NCBI RefSeq assembly: GCF_002563895.1
Contig: NZ_PDJB01000001.1
Span: 1,657,501-1,721,500 of the forward strand
Length of the DNA stretch: 64,000 nt
From: Pseudomonas lurida
GTDB lineage: Bacteria; Pseudomonadota; Gammaproteobacteria; Pseudomonadales; Pseudomonadaceae
Direction of reading: 5' to 3'
The number at the start of each line of letters is the position of its first letter. Position 1 is the first letter of the stretch. Of this stretch, positions 26,910-35,672 are shown piece by piece. The position numbers and the translations under genes are program-made. Below the pieces are notes generated by a model, which was given only the letters and a program-made list of their open reading frames with translations, had not been told where the DNA came from and ran no database searches.

Positions 26910-27379
26910 AACTGCTGCGAGAGTAGTTGGCCGTCAGCCATGCGCAGGCGTTTGGACAGGGCGATAGCGATTGCGCGGATGATCTTGGCGGCCACCCTGG
27001 GCGCTTCGTTGAGCATCTTTTCCAGGGCATCCTTGCCCAGGTTCAGCAGCACGCAGTCACTGGCCGCCACGCAACTGGCTGAGCGCCGCTCGCCGTCAAG
27101 CACTGCCATTTCGCCAAAAGCCCGGCCGCTGCGCAGGGTCGCGATGGTCAGGCGCTGGCCGTCATGGTTGGTTTTCTGCACCGCCACCTGGCCGCTGTGG
27201 AGGATGCACATGAAGGTGCCCGCATCGCCTTCGAGGAAGATCACTTCGTCACGGGCAATGCTGCTGATATTGAAGTAGCCGGCGGCCACGTGAAAGTCTT
27301 CCGGCAACAGTGGGTCGAACAGGCCGCAGTCCATGAGCATGTCGCGGATTTCGTTATTGAGGAGCGTCGGTTGTGGCAT
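26906..27379 (-). CDS. Stand-alone cyclic-nucleotide-binding domain protein
   Basis: A 157-residue Crp-like cNMP-binding domain without DNA-binding HTH. The beta-barrel and phosphate-binding cassette are visible in VIFLEGDAGTFMCILHSGQV and GRAFGEMAVLDGERRSASCV. The RRSAS pattern matches cAMP-binding cassettes, so nucleotide binding is plausible. A C-terminal helix continues to the end with no further domain. It may act by partner binding; role unknown. Between it and ptrB lies a hairpin at 27409-27438. Confidence 0.83.
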   Translation of the reverse strand: MPQPTLLNNEIRDMLMDCGLFDPLLPEDFHVAAGYFNISSIARDEVIFLEGDAGTFMCILHSGQVAVQKTNHDGQRLTIATLRSGRAFGEMAVLDGERRSASCVAASDCVLLNLGKDALEKMLNEAPRVAAKIIRAIAIALSKRLRMADGQLLSQQF

Positions 27380-27408
27380 GGCGGCAGTATTGATCCATCA
27401 ATCAGGTA

Positions 27409-27438
27409 GGGCGGTCCTGTGTTCAGACAGGACCGCCC
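27409..27438. terminator. 12-bp stem-loop between ptrB and the cNMP-domain gene
   Basis: GGGCGGTCCTGT (27409-27420) and ACAGGACCGCCC (27427-27438) are perfectly complementary around a 6-nt loop. It lies just downstream of ptrB on the minus strand. There is no T-run, so it is either a weak terminator or an mRNA 3' stabilising hairpin. Confidence 0.55.
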
Positions 27439-27449
27439 GGCGAAGTTCC

Positions 27450-29492
27450 TTAAACCAGCCCCAGCGCCTTGAACACGAACCCATATTCGAGCGCTACGTC
27501 ACGTAATCCCTGGTAACGGCCGCTCATGCCGCCATGGCCGGCGCCCAGTTCGGTCTTGAGCAACAGCAGGTTGTCGTCCGTCTTGGTGTCACGCAACTTG
27601 GCCACCCACTTGGCCGCTTCCCAGTACTGCACACGGCTGTCGTTGTAGCCGGCGATCACCAGCATGTGCGGGTAGGCCTGGGCGCTGACGTTCTCGTACG
27701 GTGCGTAGGCCTTGATGCGCTCGTACACCTGCGGCTCCTGCGGGTTGCCCCATTCGTCGTACTCAGTGATGGTCAGCGGCAGTTCCGGGTCGAGCATGGT
27801 GTTGAGTACGTCGACAAACGGTACTTCGGCAATCGCTGCCTGGAACAGCGCTGGGCGCTGGTTGAGCACTGCTCCGATCAACAGGCCGCCGGCACTGCCG
27901 CCGCTGATGGCCAGTTGCTTGGAGGTGGTCAGACCCTGGGCGATCAGGTGCTCGGCGCAGGCGATGAAGTCGCTGAAGGTGTTCTGCTTGTGTTCCTGCT
28001 TGCCAGCGCGGTACCAGGCTTCGCCCAGTTCTCCGCCGCCGCGCACATGCGCAATGGCGAACGCCACGCCGCGGTCCAGCAGGCTCAGGCGTGCATGGGA
28101 AAACCACGGGTCGAGGCTCGCGCCGTAGGCACCGTAGCCGTACAGGTACAGCGGCACCGGTTTGCCGAGCTGGTCGCGCTTGACCACCAGGCTGATCGGC
28201 ACCTGGGTGCCATCCGCCGAGGTGGCCCACAGTCGCTGGCTCACATAGTCATCGGCGTTGAACACGCCGAGCACCGGGGTTTCCTTGAGCACCTGTTGCG
28301 CGCCACTGGCCAGTTCCAGCTGGCGGACCTGGGCCGGGCGGTTCAGGGCCTCGTAGCGCAGGCGAATCCTGTCGCTGACGAACTCCAGGCTGTTTTGTAC
28401 GTACAGGCTGTAGGCGGCGTCAGGCAATTCCACGCGATAGGCCGGCAGGCCTTCCGGGTGTACCTCGATCACCGGCAGGCCACCGATGCGCAGGCTCAGG
28501 GTCATGGCGCTGGCATTGAGGCTGACGCCGTCGAGCATCACCTCGTCGCTGTGGGGGATCAGGTTCTGCCACTCACCCTCGGTGGGTACGTCGCCAATGT
28601 CGGTCGCCACGAACAGTGCGTAGTTGATGCCATCACGGTTGCTGCGGATAAACCAGGTCCACGCGCCGTTCAACTGGCCATGGTCGACATCGTATTCATG
28701 GTCCTCGACCCGTGGCGCCAGGCAGGTGAAGTCCAGGTGCGGTTGGTTGGCATCCAGCGCCCAGATCTCGCTGGTGGTCTTGCTGCCAAGCGACAGCAGC
28801 AACTGGCGCTCGGAGCTGGAGCGGTAGCAATGCAGGAAGAAGCGCCCGTCGGGCTCGTGGAACACTTCCTGCGCCGCCGTGCCATCCAGGCGATAGCGAT
28901 ACAGTTTGTGCGGGCGATGGGTGTCGTCCAGTTCGCCGAAGAACAGGGTCAGGCTGTCATTGGCCCAGGTCATGCTGCCGTCGCAGTCCTGGAATTCCAG
29001 TTCGCTGACCTTGCCGGTGGCCAGTTCCTTCACGTACAGGGTGTAGACCTCTTCACCGCTGGTATCGAGGCTGTAGGCCAGGCGCTGGTGGTCGGGGCTG
29101 ATGCTGAACGCGCCGAGGGAGAAAAAACCGCCATTGGCCAGCACATTGGGGTCGAGCAGCAACTCTTCGCTGCTGTCATCCACCTGGTTGCTGTCGTCGG
29201 CCGGGCGGCGGCAGCGGTAGTGGCGGGCGTACTCGTCACCGGCGGTGGTGCGGGTGTAGTAGAGATACGGCCCCCACGGCGAGGGCAGGGACAGATCGGT
29301 TTCGAGAATGCGGCCCTTGATCTCCTCGAACAGGGTTTCGCGCAGCGCCGCCTGGTCGGCGAGCTGGGCTTCCTGCCAGGCGTTTTCGGCCTTGAGGTAA
29401 TCGAGCACCTCAGCGCTGTCACGCGCTTGCAGCCAGGCATACGGATCCTGGCCTGGGGCCTTGCGGGCAATCGGGGTGGTCGATATAGGCAT
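27450..29492 (-). CDS. ptrB: Oligopeptidase B (S9A serine peptidase)
   Basis: A 680-residue prolyl-oligopeptidase-family enzyme that cleaves short peptides after Arg or Lys. An N-terminal seven-bladed propeller is followed by the C-terminal alpha/beta-hydrolase domain. The catalytic triad is Ser533 in ISGGSAGGLL, Asp618 in GYNDSRVQYWE and His653 in LGAGHGGMSGR. YGYGAYG and HVRGGGELG are family markers. It is cytosolic with no signal peptide. The start MPISTTPIARKAPGQDPYAW is at normal length for the family. Confidence 0.94.
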   Translation of the reverse strand: MPISTTPIARKAPGQDPYAWLQARDSAEVLDYLKAENAWQEAQLADQAALRETLFEEIKGRILETDLSLPSPWGPYLYYTRTTAGDEYARHYRCRRPADDSNQVDDSSEELLLDPNVLANGGFFSLGAFSISPDHQRLAYSLDTSGEEVYTLYVKELATGKVSELEFQDCDGSMTWANDSLTLFFGELDDTHRPHKLYRYRLDGTAAQEVFHEPDGRFFLHCYRSSSERQLLLSLGSKTTSEIWALDANQPHLDFTCLAPRVEDHEYDVDHGQLNGAWTWFIRSNRDGINYALFVATDIGDVPTEGEWQNLIPHSDEVMLDGVSLNASAMTLSLRIGGLPVIEVHPEGLPAYRVELPDAAYSLYVQNSLEFVSDRIRLRYEALNRPAQVRQLELASGAQQVLKETPVLGVFNADDYVSQRLWATSADGTQVPISLVVKRDQLGKPVPLYLYGYGAYGASLDPWFSHARLSLLDRGVAFAIAHVRGGGELGEAWYRAGKQEHKQNTFSDFIACAEHLIAQGLTTSKQLAISGGSAGGLLIGAVLNQRPALFQAAIAEVPFVDVLNTMLDPELPLTITEYDEWGNPQEPQVYERIKAYAPYENVSAQAYPHMLVIAGYNDSRVQYWEAAKWVAKLRDTKTDDNLLLLKTELGAGHGGMSGRYQGLRDVALEYGFVFKALGLV

Positions 29493-29591
29493 GGATTATT
29501 CTCTATCTGGCGGACGGTGGCAGGCATTGCAGCCGCGACACGCAAAAGCCGTTATCATAGCCGTCTGTTTGCCAACCTTGCCATGGACACC

Positions 29592-30053
29592 ATGACCGAG
29601 AACGACTATCTGATCGCTTGGGGCCTTTACGCCTTCGCTGCCTTGGGCTGCCTGTTGGTGTGGTGGCGCATGACCCGCTGGATCTGGCGCTGGCTGCGCG
29701 AGCCGCTGCAATTGCTGATGGCGGTGCTGCTGTTCAGCCCGACCATCGTCGACCCGGTCAAGACCCAGTTCGCGCCCGCCGTGGCCATCACCGCCCTGGA
29801 CCTGGTGCTCAAGGTCGGCAATAACGCCTGGCGGGCCATTTCCGACCTGTTCATGTACACCATGATCGCCTTTGGTGTGTACATCGTGTTTGTGTTGATC
29901 CGCTGGCCCATCGAGCGTGCCGCCAATGCCCGTCGTGAGCGCAAGGCTGCCGCCGATGCCGCCTTGGCCGCGGAGCCGGATGAAGATGAAGAAGACGTGC
30001 CTTTTCGCCGTCCTGCCCCCGTGAGCGGTATGCGCGTAGAACCGCGCCTTTAA
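29592..30053 (+). CDS. Conserved inner-membrane protein of unknown function
   Basis: A 153-residue protein with about three hydrophobic segments: LIAWGLYAFAALGCLLVWW, LLMAVLLFSPTIVDPV, and FMYTMIAFGVYIVFVLI. A charged cytosolic tail is rich in Ala, Glu and Asp (EPDEDEEDVPFRRPAPVSG). The ATG at 29592 has GGA upstream; one at 29583 is alternative. Reading continues open upstream antisense to ptrB, but that is not part of the gene. It diverges from ptrB and lies 30 bases before the amidotransferase-like gene, so may be in one operon with the next two genes. Family unnamed to me. Confidence 0.72.
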   Translation: MTENDYLIAWGLYAFAALGCLLVWWRMTRWIWRWLREPLQLLMAVLLFSPTIVDPVKTQFAPAVAITALDLVLKVGNNAWRAISDLFMYTMIAFGVYIVFVLIRWPIERAANARRERKAAADAALAAEPDEDEEDVPFRRPAPVSGMRVEPRL

Positions 30054-30083
30054 CGTCGTCCGCCCTGCAGCGAGAGCCCTGGC

Positions 30084-30860
30084 ATGTGTGAATTATTGGG
30101 CATGAGTGCCAACGTCCCCACCGACATCGTGTTCAGCTTTACCGGGCTGATGCAGCGCGGCGGGCGTACCGGCCCCCACCGTGACGGTTGGGGCATTGCG
30201 TTCTACGAGGGCCGTGGCCTGCGCCTGTTCCAGGACCCGGCCGCCAGCAGCGAATCGGAAGTCGCGCTCCTCGTGCAGCGTTACCCGATCAAAAGTGAAG
30301 TGGTGATTGGCCATATCCGCCAGGCCAATGTCGGCAAGGTCAGCCTGGCCAACACTCACCCGTTCGTGCGCGAACTGTGGGGCCGCAATTGGTGCTTCGC
30401 GCACAATGGCCAATTGGCGGACTTCAACCCTCGCGCCACCTTCTACCGCCCGGTGGGCGACACCGACAGCGAAGCAGCCTTCTGCGATCTGCTCAACCGC
30501 GTGCGCGAGGCCTTTCCTGAGCCGGTCGACCTTGAACAGGTGCTGCCGGACCTGATCGCCGCCTGCTCCGAATACCGCAGCAAAGGCGTGTTCAACTGCC
30601 TGCTCAGCGATGGCGACTGGTTGTTCTGCTACTGCTCGACCAAATTGGCGCAAATTACCCGGCGCGCACCGTTTGGCCCGGCGCGCTTGAAAGATGTCGA
30701 CGTGATCGTCGATTTTCAGGCCGAAACCACGCCCAATGATGTGGTGACGGTGATTGCCACCGAGCCTTTGACCGACAACGAAAACTGGACCCGCTACGAA
30801 CCGGGCCAATGGAGCCTGTGGCGACGCGGTGAATGCGTCAGCCAGGGCGTTACCGAGTAA
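30084..30860 (+). CDS. Class II glutamine amidotransferase-like protein (YafJ-like)
   Basis: A 258-residue Ntn hydrolase fold protein. The nucleophile is Cys2 ([12 protein letters not shown]). [19 protein letters not shown] and [20 protein letters not shown] form the substrate-binding core, and WCFAHNGQL the oxyanion region. It lacks an attached synthase domain, so the amide acceptor is unknown; YafJ-like proteins are of undetermined function. It is followed by a membrane protein gene 11 bases later. Confidence 0.88.
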   Translation: MCELLGMSANVPTDIVFSFTGLMQRGGRTGPHRDGWGIAFYEGRGLRLFQDPAASSESEVALLVQRYPIKSEVVIGHIRQANVGKVSLANTHPFVRELWGRNWCFAHNGQLADFNPRATFYRPVGDTDSEAAFCDLLNRVREAFPEPVDLEQVLPDLIAACSEYRSKGVFNCLLSDGDWLFCYCSTKLAQITRRAPFGPARLKDVDVIVDFQAETTPNDVVTVIATEPLTDNENWTRYEPGQWSLWRRGECVSQGVTE

Positions 30861-30871
30861 GGATATCGACC

Positions 30872-31414
30872 ATGTTGCTCAGTTATCTGCGGTTGGTGCT
30901 GTTTGCCATTGGCCTGTTGGTTGGCGTGCAAGTGCCAGGGTTCATCAACGACTATGCCAAGCGCGTCGAGGCCCACCTGATCGAGGCCCAGACCGGCCTC
31001 AGCGGGTTTGAAACCACCGCACGGCAGTTCTTCAACGGCGACTTGAAGGCGTTGGTGGCGCATTACCGCGCCAGTGATGACCCGGTGTTCCAGAGCGATG
31101 CCAACAGCCTGGGCGCCATGCTGGATCGCCAGGTGGCGCTGGACAAGCAATTCCAGGCCATGCAAGGCCCGTGGTATATCCGCGCCCTGCAAGTGGCGGT
31201 GGCGGCAGATCCGGATATCCGCCAGGAAACCTGGAATGGCTACAGCTACCAGATCCTGCTGACGCCCGAGGCGATGGGCTGGGGGTTGGGTGGGGCGATG
31301 CTGTTGTCGTTTGGCCTGGAATGTCTCTTCCGCCTGATCGACTGGGTGGTATTGGGCGGCAAGCGCCTGCGCCAGAGCCGGCCGATCGAAGAGCGAGACC
31401 TGAAGGGCCTCTAA
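30872..31414 (+). CDS. DUF2937 membrane protein
   Basis: A 180-residue protein with an N-terminal hydrophobic helix (MLLSYLRLVLFAIGLLVGVQ) and a second near residue 140 (LGGAMLLSFGLECLFRLIDW). The middle part is periplasmic and helical (AKRVEAHLIEAQTGLSGFE). The pattern fits DUF2937. AAGGA precedes the ATG at 30872. It is 11 bases after the amidotransferase-like gene, so cotranscribed. Function unknown. Confidence 0.82.
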   Translation: MLLSYLRLVLFAIGLLVGVQVPGFINDYAKRVEAHLIEAQTGLSGFETTARQFFNGDLKALVAHYRASDDPVFQSDANSLGAMLDRQVALDKQFQAMQGPWYIRALQVAVAADPDIRQETWNGYSYQILLTPEAMGWGLGGAMLLSFGLECLFRLIDWVVLGGKRLRQSRPIEERDLKGL

Positions 31415-31433
31415 CGGTTACCGCACGTCCAAA

Positions 31434-31524
31434 GGGTGGAAGCGGGCATGTTCGCGAATGCGCGGTGTCAGTCAGCAATGTTTCAACTGACCCACCGCTT
31501 TCGCGGGCTAGCCCGCTCCCACAG
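31434..31524. repeat. REPIN (inverted REP pair, left arm diverged)
   Basis: GTGGAAGCGGGCATGTTCGC near 31437 faces CGCGGGCTAGCCCGCTCCCA near 31503. The left arm carries several changes, so folding would be weaker than in intact REPINs. Located between the convergent DUF2937 and LysR genes. Confidence 0.75.
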
Positions 31525-31535
31525 TGTTGACTGGG

Positions 31536-32447
31536 TCAGGCCAGGATCATGCGCTCTGCGCCAACCTCCTCGGCATACCGCGCCACCACCTTCTGGCACA
31601 GCCCCACGATCTCCTCCACCAGCTCCACCCCCACGCGCCACGACACCACCACCTGCAAATTCGGCAGTTTCTGGGCCATCGGCAGCATCACCAGCTCCCC
31701 GCGCGTCAGTTCTTCGCTGACCAACACCGGCGGCAGCGCGCCAATCCCGAAGCCATCGCGCAGCAGGCGGGTAATCGCCGACACTGAATTCACGCAGTTC
31801 ATCCGTGGTGCGGCCACGCCGTTGGCTTGCATCAGGCTGATGACGTCCTGGTGCGGGTGAGAGTTTTTCGAGTAGGTGATGATGCGCTCCTGGGCCAGTT
31901 CGGCGAGGGAGGCATAGTCGCGGTTGTAGATCGACTGGCTGGCGACGATCCAGGCCATGGGGTGGCTGGCCAGTTCCAGGCTACGCACGGTTTCCAGGCG
32001 CAGCAGGTCGGTTTGCAGGATCAGGTCGAGGAAACCTTTTTGCAGCTGATCGCTGAGGTTCAGTGCGGTATCGGCGACCAATTCGATTTCTACCAGGGGG
32101 AAGTGGTCCATCAGTTCCGCGACCAGGGGGCTGAGCCAGGTGTGGATCACTGTGTCCATGGCGCCGATCCGGATGCGCCCGACCTTGCTGCTGGTGGTCT
32201 CCAGGGACTGCTTCAAGCCCTGCATGGTCACCATCATCTGCTCCGCATAGTCGAGCACCTTCAAGCCTTCCGGGGTCAGGCTCACGCCACGCGAATCGCG
32301 CAGAAACAACTTCACCCCCAGCTCGCTTTCCAGCACCGCGATGCGGCTTGAGATCGACGCCTGGGTGGTGAACAACTTCTCGGCGGTCAGGCGGAAACTC
32401 TTGAGCTTGGCCACCCAGACGAAGGTTTCAAGGAACTTCAAATTCAT
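31536..32447 (-). CDS. LysR-family regulator, likely controls the pxpABC operon
   Basis: A 303-residue LysR protein. The HTH is FRLTAEKLFTTQASISSRIA with the following GVKLFLRDSRGVSLTPEG. The effector domain ends with ITRLLRDGFGIGALPPVLV. It is transcribed divergently from pxpA across 175 bases that must hold both promoters. By position it probably responds to a 5-oxoproline-related signal. Inducer identity is inference. Confidence 0.88.
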   Translation of the reverse strand: MNLKFLETFVWVAKLKSFRLTAEKLFTTQASISSRIAVLESELGVKLFLRDSRGVSLTPEGLKVLDYAEQMMVTMQGLKQSLETTSSKVGRIRIGAMDTVIHTWLSPLVAELMDHFPLVEIELVADTALNLSDQLQKGFLDLILQTDLLRLETVRSLELASHPMAWIVASQSIYNRDYASLAELAQERIITYSKNSHPHQDVISLMQANGVAAPRMNCVNSVSAITRLLRDGFGIGALPPVLVSEELTRGELVMLPMAQKLPNLQVVVSWRVGVELVEEIVGLCQKVVARYAEEVGAERMILA

Positions 32448-32622
32448 GGGATCAACTTTTTCTTATGCATGGATCGGTTTTTATTAGTTGGACGCCGCAC
32501 CGGGCCAGCGCCAAAAATCGAGTCATTCCACGATAAGCGCCGTTGGGGTCTCAGGACAAGTTGCGAGTTCTGTGTGAAAAATCCCAAACTACAAAAAATA
32601 AAGCCTACAGGAGCGACAGTCC

Positions 32623-33363
32623 GTGAGCCGTCTTTTACTCAATTGCGATATTGGCGAAAGCTTTGGTAACTGGACCATGGGTCTGGACGCCGAGGTCATG
32701 CCGTTCATTGATTGCGCCAACGTGGCCTGTGGCTTTCATGCCGGCGACCCGAGCATCATGCGCAAGACCGTCAGCCTGGCGCTCAAGCATGGCGTGCAAG
32801 TTGGCGCACACCCGGCATACCAGGACCTGCAAGGCTTCGGTCGTCGCTCCATGGCCTACACCCCCCAGGAAATCCAGGACCTGTTGCACTACCAGGTCGG
32901 TGCCCTCGACGGTATCTGCCGGGCCCAAGGCGGGCGCGTCAGCTATGTGAAGCCCCACGGTGCGATGTACAACGACATGATGGCCAACCCCGCGCAGTTG
33001 CGTGCGGTGATCCAGGCCGTGGCGGCCTACGGCGAACTGCCGTTGATGCTGCTCGCCACCCGCGACAACAGCGCCGCCCAGGCCTTGGGCGACGAGTACG
33101 GCGTCACCCTGTGGTTTGAAGCCTTCGCCGACCGCGCCTACGACAACAAGGGGCACTTGGTCTCCCGCCAGTTACCCGGTGCCGTGCATCACGACTCCGA
33201 CACCATCGTGCAGCAAGCCCTGACCCTTTCCCGGGGGGAAGCGCTGATCGCCAGCGATGGCAGCCCGCTGGTCCTGCAGGCCAATACCCTGTGCGTGCAT
33301 GGCGACAACGCCAGCTCGGTCGCGGCCGTGCAGCGCATACGCGAGGCGTTGAAGCCGGTATGA
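32623..33363 (+). CDS. pxpA: 5-oxoprolinase subunit A (LamB/YcsF family)
   Basis: A 246-residue subunit of the ATP-dependent 5-oxoprolinase that opens pyroglutamate to glutamate. The LamB/YcsF start [20 protein letters not shown] and [16 protein letters not shown] are clear, as is [13 protein letters not shown]. The GTG start at 32623 follows AGGAGCGAC. The stop overlaps the pxpB start (ATGA), giving coupled translation of the A, B and C subunits. Confidence 0.93.
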   Translation: MSRLLLNCDIGESFGNWTMGLDAEVMPFIDCANVACGFHAGDPSIMRKTVSLALKHGVQVGAHPAYQDLQGFGRRSMAYTPQEIQDLLHYQVGALDGICRAQGGRVSYVKPHGAMYNDMMANPAQLRAVIQAVAAYGELPLMLLATRDNSAAQALGDEYGVTLWFEAFADRAYDNKGHLVSRQLPGAVHHDSDTIVQQALTLSRGEALIASDGSPLVLQANTLCVHGDNASSVAAVQRIREALKPV

Positions 33364-34064
33364 AGCCACGCATTGAAGTGGTGGCCATCGACTGCCTGAT
33401 GGTCCGTCTGTTCGACGTGATCGCCGAAGCCAACATGCCGTGGATGCTGGCCGCGACCCAGCGCCTGCGCAGCGGCTTTGGTGCGGCACTGGTGGACCTG
33501 GTGCCGTCCTACACCACCTTGATGGTGCATTACGACCTGACTGCAGTGAACCCGGCCCAGGCGCGGGAATTGATCGACCTGGCCCTCACCGACCTGCAGC
33601 CACAGGCTCAGGGCAGTGGCCAGTGCCATGTGCTGCCGGTGTGGTACGACCTGAGCGTCGGCCCGGAATTGACCTTGCTGAGCCAGCGCAGTGGCCTGGC
33701 GATCGACGACGTGATTCGCCGCCACAGTGCCCACGAATACCAGGTGTTCGCCCTCGGCTTCGCCCCCGGTTTTGCCTTTATGGGCCTGGTGGATGAAAGC
33801 CTCGCCACCCCGCGCCTCAACACCCCACGCAAACGCGTGGCGGCTGGCAGTGTCGGCATCGCCGAACGGCAGACTGCCGCTTACCCGGTGGTGTCGCCGG
33901 GCGGCTGGAACCTGATCGGCCGCACGCCGGCCAAACTCTTCGACCGCGAGCGTGACGGCTACAGCCTGATGCAACCGGGCGACACGGTGCGCTTTGAAGC
34001 GGTCGAGCGTGCTGAATTCATCAAACTGGGTGGCGATGACACGCCGTTGGAGGCGCAGGCATGA
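33360..34064 (+). CDS. pxpB: 5-oxoprolinase subunit B (KipI/allophanate hydrolase subunit 1 family)
   Basis: A 234-residue protein with the cyclophilin-like fold of the KipI family. [18 protein letters not shown] and [20 protein letters not shown] are the two signature regions. The ATG overlaps the stop of pxpA by four bases and its own stop overlaps the pxpC start by four, so the three subunits should be made in equal amounts. It acts with PxpC in the phosphorylated-intermediate step. Confidence 0.93.
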   Translation: MKPRIEVVAIDCLMVRLFDVIAEANMPWMLAATQRLRSGFGAALVDLVPSYTTLMVHYDLTAVNPAQARELIDLALTDLQPQAQGSGQCHVLPVWYDLSVGPELTLLSQRSGLAIDDVIRRHSAHEYQVFALGFAPGFAFMGLVDESLATPRLNTPRKRVAAGSVGIAERQTAAYPVVSPGGWNLIGRTPAKLFDRERDGYSLMQPGDTVRFEAVERAEFIKLGGDDTPLEAQA

Positions 34065-34969
34065 GCCGCTTGATCATCGAGGCCAGCACGCCGCTGTGCC
34101 TGTTGCAGGACGCCGGCCGCGTTGGCGTGCGCCACCTGGGCGTGACCCAGGGCGGGGCGCTGGATTGGGTATCGATGTCCTGGGCCAACTGGCTGCTGGG
34201 CAATGCACTGGATGCCCCGGTGGTGGAAATCACCCTGGGCGGTTTCACCGTGCAGGCCGAGGAGTATTGCCTGCTGGCCCTGGCCGGTGCCGACCTGGGG
34301 GCCTTTATCGACGAGCGCGCCATCAGCCCCGGTCGCAGTTTTATCCTGCAAAAGGGCCAGCGCTTGCGTTTCACCCAGCCGTTCAGCGGTGCGCGTGCCT
34401 ACCTGGCGGCGCCGGGTGGGTTTGATGCGCCGGAGGTGCTCGGCAGTTGCGCCACTGTTGTGCGTGAGGCGCTGGGCGGGGTGGACGGTTTCGGCAAGGC
34501 ACTGGCCGAAGGAGGGTGCCTCGCTTATTCCGGTACGGGCGGGGCGATGAAGGTACTGAGTGAGCCCCATTTGCACACCGGGGCAGCACTGGATGTCATC
34601 CTCGGCGCACAGATCGGCCAGTTCAGCGGCCAAAGCCTGTTCGATGCCTTCAACAGCGATTGGGCCCTGGACAGCCGCGCCGACCGCATGGGCATGCGCT
34701 TGCTCGGCACGCCCTTGCACTATCAAGGGCCTTCGCTGATTTCCGAAGGGATTCCGCTGGGGGCGATCCAGGTGCCGCCGGATGGGCAGCCGATTGTGTT
34801 GCTCAATGATCGGCAGACCATCGGCGGCTATCCACGCCTGGGGGCACTGACACCGTTGTCACTGGCGCGGCTGGCGCAGTGTTTGCCGGGTGAGAAGGTC
34901 CGGTTGGCGCCGGTGGTGCAAGAGACCGCGCACCAGCAGCACGTCGACTTTTTGCGTCGCTTCATTTAA
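34061..34969 (+). CDS. pxpC: 5-oxoprolinase subunit C (KipA/allophanate hydrolase subunit 2 family)
   Basis: A 302-residue KipA-like subunit. LLQDAGRVGVRHLGVTQGGA and LLNDRQTIGGYPRLGALTPL are family hallmarks, with SRADRMGMRLLG in between. It completes the A-B-C set in the canonical order. No oxoproline transporter gene is present next to it here, although these often accompany pxp genes in other bacteria. Confidence 0.93.
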   Translation: MSRLIIEASTPLCLLQDAGRVGVRHLGVTQGGALDWVSMSWANWLLGNALDAPVVEITLGGFTVQAEEYCLLALAGADLGAFIDERAISPGRSFILQKGQRLRFTQPFSGARAYLAAPGGFDAPEVLGSCATVVREALGGVDGFGKALAEGGCLAYSGTGGAMKVLSEPHLHTGAALDVILGAQIGQFSGQSLFDAFNSDWALDSRADRMGMRLLGTPLHYQGPSLISEGIPLGAIQVPPDGQPIVLLNDRQTIGGYPRLGALTPLSLARLAQCLPGEKVRLAPVVQETAHQQHVDFLRRFI

Positions 34970-35091
34970 CTGCTGAGGCAGTACGCAATGACAATACGAG
35001 ATATGTCCTACGGGGTTTGAGTCCTCCGTCGTATTGGTCCACAAAGACGCACATGGAAGTCTTGGTCGTTCATTCACCATCAGGACTCACC

Positions 35092-35631
35092 ATGCGCTAC
35101 ATGAAGATCTACGCACAGGACATACTCGATAACGATGTGCCCGACGTGGTCACGCTGGAATTTCACGACGATACGCGCGCCCCGTCGCTCGTGCATCAAG
35201 CCACGACGTTCGATATCACGGATGATGGCAAGCTGGACTGGGTGATCGCCGATGATGTGAACCAGGACGGCATCATCGACGCGGTCGACCGTGCACAGGC
35301 CATCGAGTTGGCCCAGCTGTTTCTCGCGTTCAATTGGTTCAGCCTTGACGAACCCTTCGACAAATACCTGAAAGTGTTTGCCCGGGACTTTGATGGTAAC
35401 GGCGTGCCTGACACGGTGCGCCTGCATTTTCATCAAGGCGAAGGCGAGCCCACCGATGAAAGCATTGCCTACACGGCGGCGGTCTATGCCGATGGCAATG
35501 GGCTTGGTGGGGTTTCGATCAATCAAGACGTCAACAATGACCAAAAGGTCGACGGAAAGGACGCCGAGCTGGTCAAACAGTTTGCCGCGCTGTTCCTGAA
35601 GTTCGGTTGGGTCGACGCCCAGCACGGCTGA
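35092..35631 (+). CDS. Tandem-duplicated dockerin/EF-hand-like protein
   Basis: A 179-residue protein made of two homologous halves of about 80 residues. The first is YMKIYAQDILDNDVPDVVTL to ELAQLFLAFNWF; the second is YLKVFARDFDGNGVPDTVRL to KQFAALFLKFGWV. Each half has an early Asp-rich loop (DFDGNGVPD in the second) and a dockerin-type loop plus helix (DVNQDGIIDAVDRAQAIELA; DVNNDQKVDGKDAELVKQFA) that suggest calcium binding. No signal peptide or anchor is visible. The ATG at 35092 has AGGA upstream; an earlier start at 35017 adds unrelated sequence. I do not recognise a named family. Confidence 0.72.
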   Translation: MRYMKIYAQDILDNDVPDVVTLEFHDDTRAPSLVHQATTFDITDDGKLDWVIADDVNQDGIIDAVDRAQAIELAQLFLAFNWFSLDEPFDKYLKVFARDFDGNGVPDTVRLHFHQGEGEPTDESIAYTAAVYADGNGLGGVSINQDVNNDQKVDGKDAELVKQFAALFLKFGWVDAQHG

Positions 35632-35638
35632 GCACACG

Positions 35639-35665
35639 CCTGTAGCCGCTGCCCGCGGCTACAGG
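35639..35665. terminator. Stem-loop between convergent genes
   Basis: CCTGTAGCCGC (35639-35649) and GCGGCTACAGG (35655-35665) pair perfectly around a 5-nt loop. It lies between the ends of the duplicated calcium-loop gene and the VWA gene. No T-run, so function as a Rho-independent terminator is uncertain. Confidence 0.55.
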
Positions 35666-35672
35666 TTGCAGG

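Noticed and set aside
27534..29582. Very long plus-strand open frame antisense to ptrB, running in frame into the membrane protein gene
   Set aside because: It is an artefact of GC-rich codon bias opposite a well-supported peptidase gene; only the end from 29592 has membrane-protein sequence and a ribosome site.
32469..32669. 66-codon frame overlapping the pxpA start
   Set aside because: Overlaps pxpA in another frame, lies in the LysR/pxpA regulatory gap and has no ribosome site or signature.
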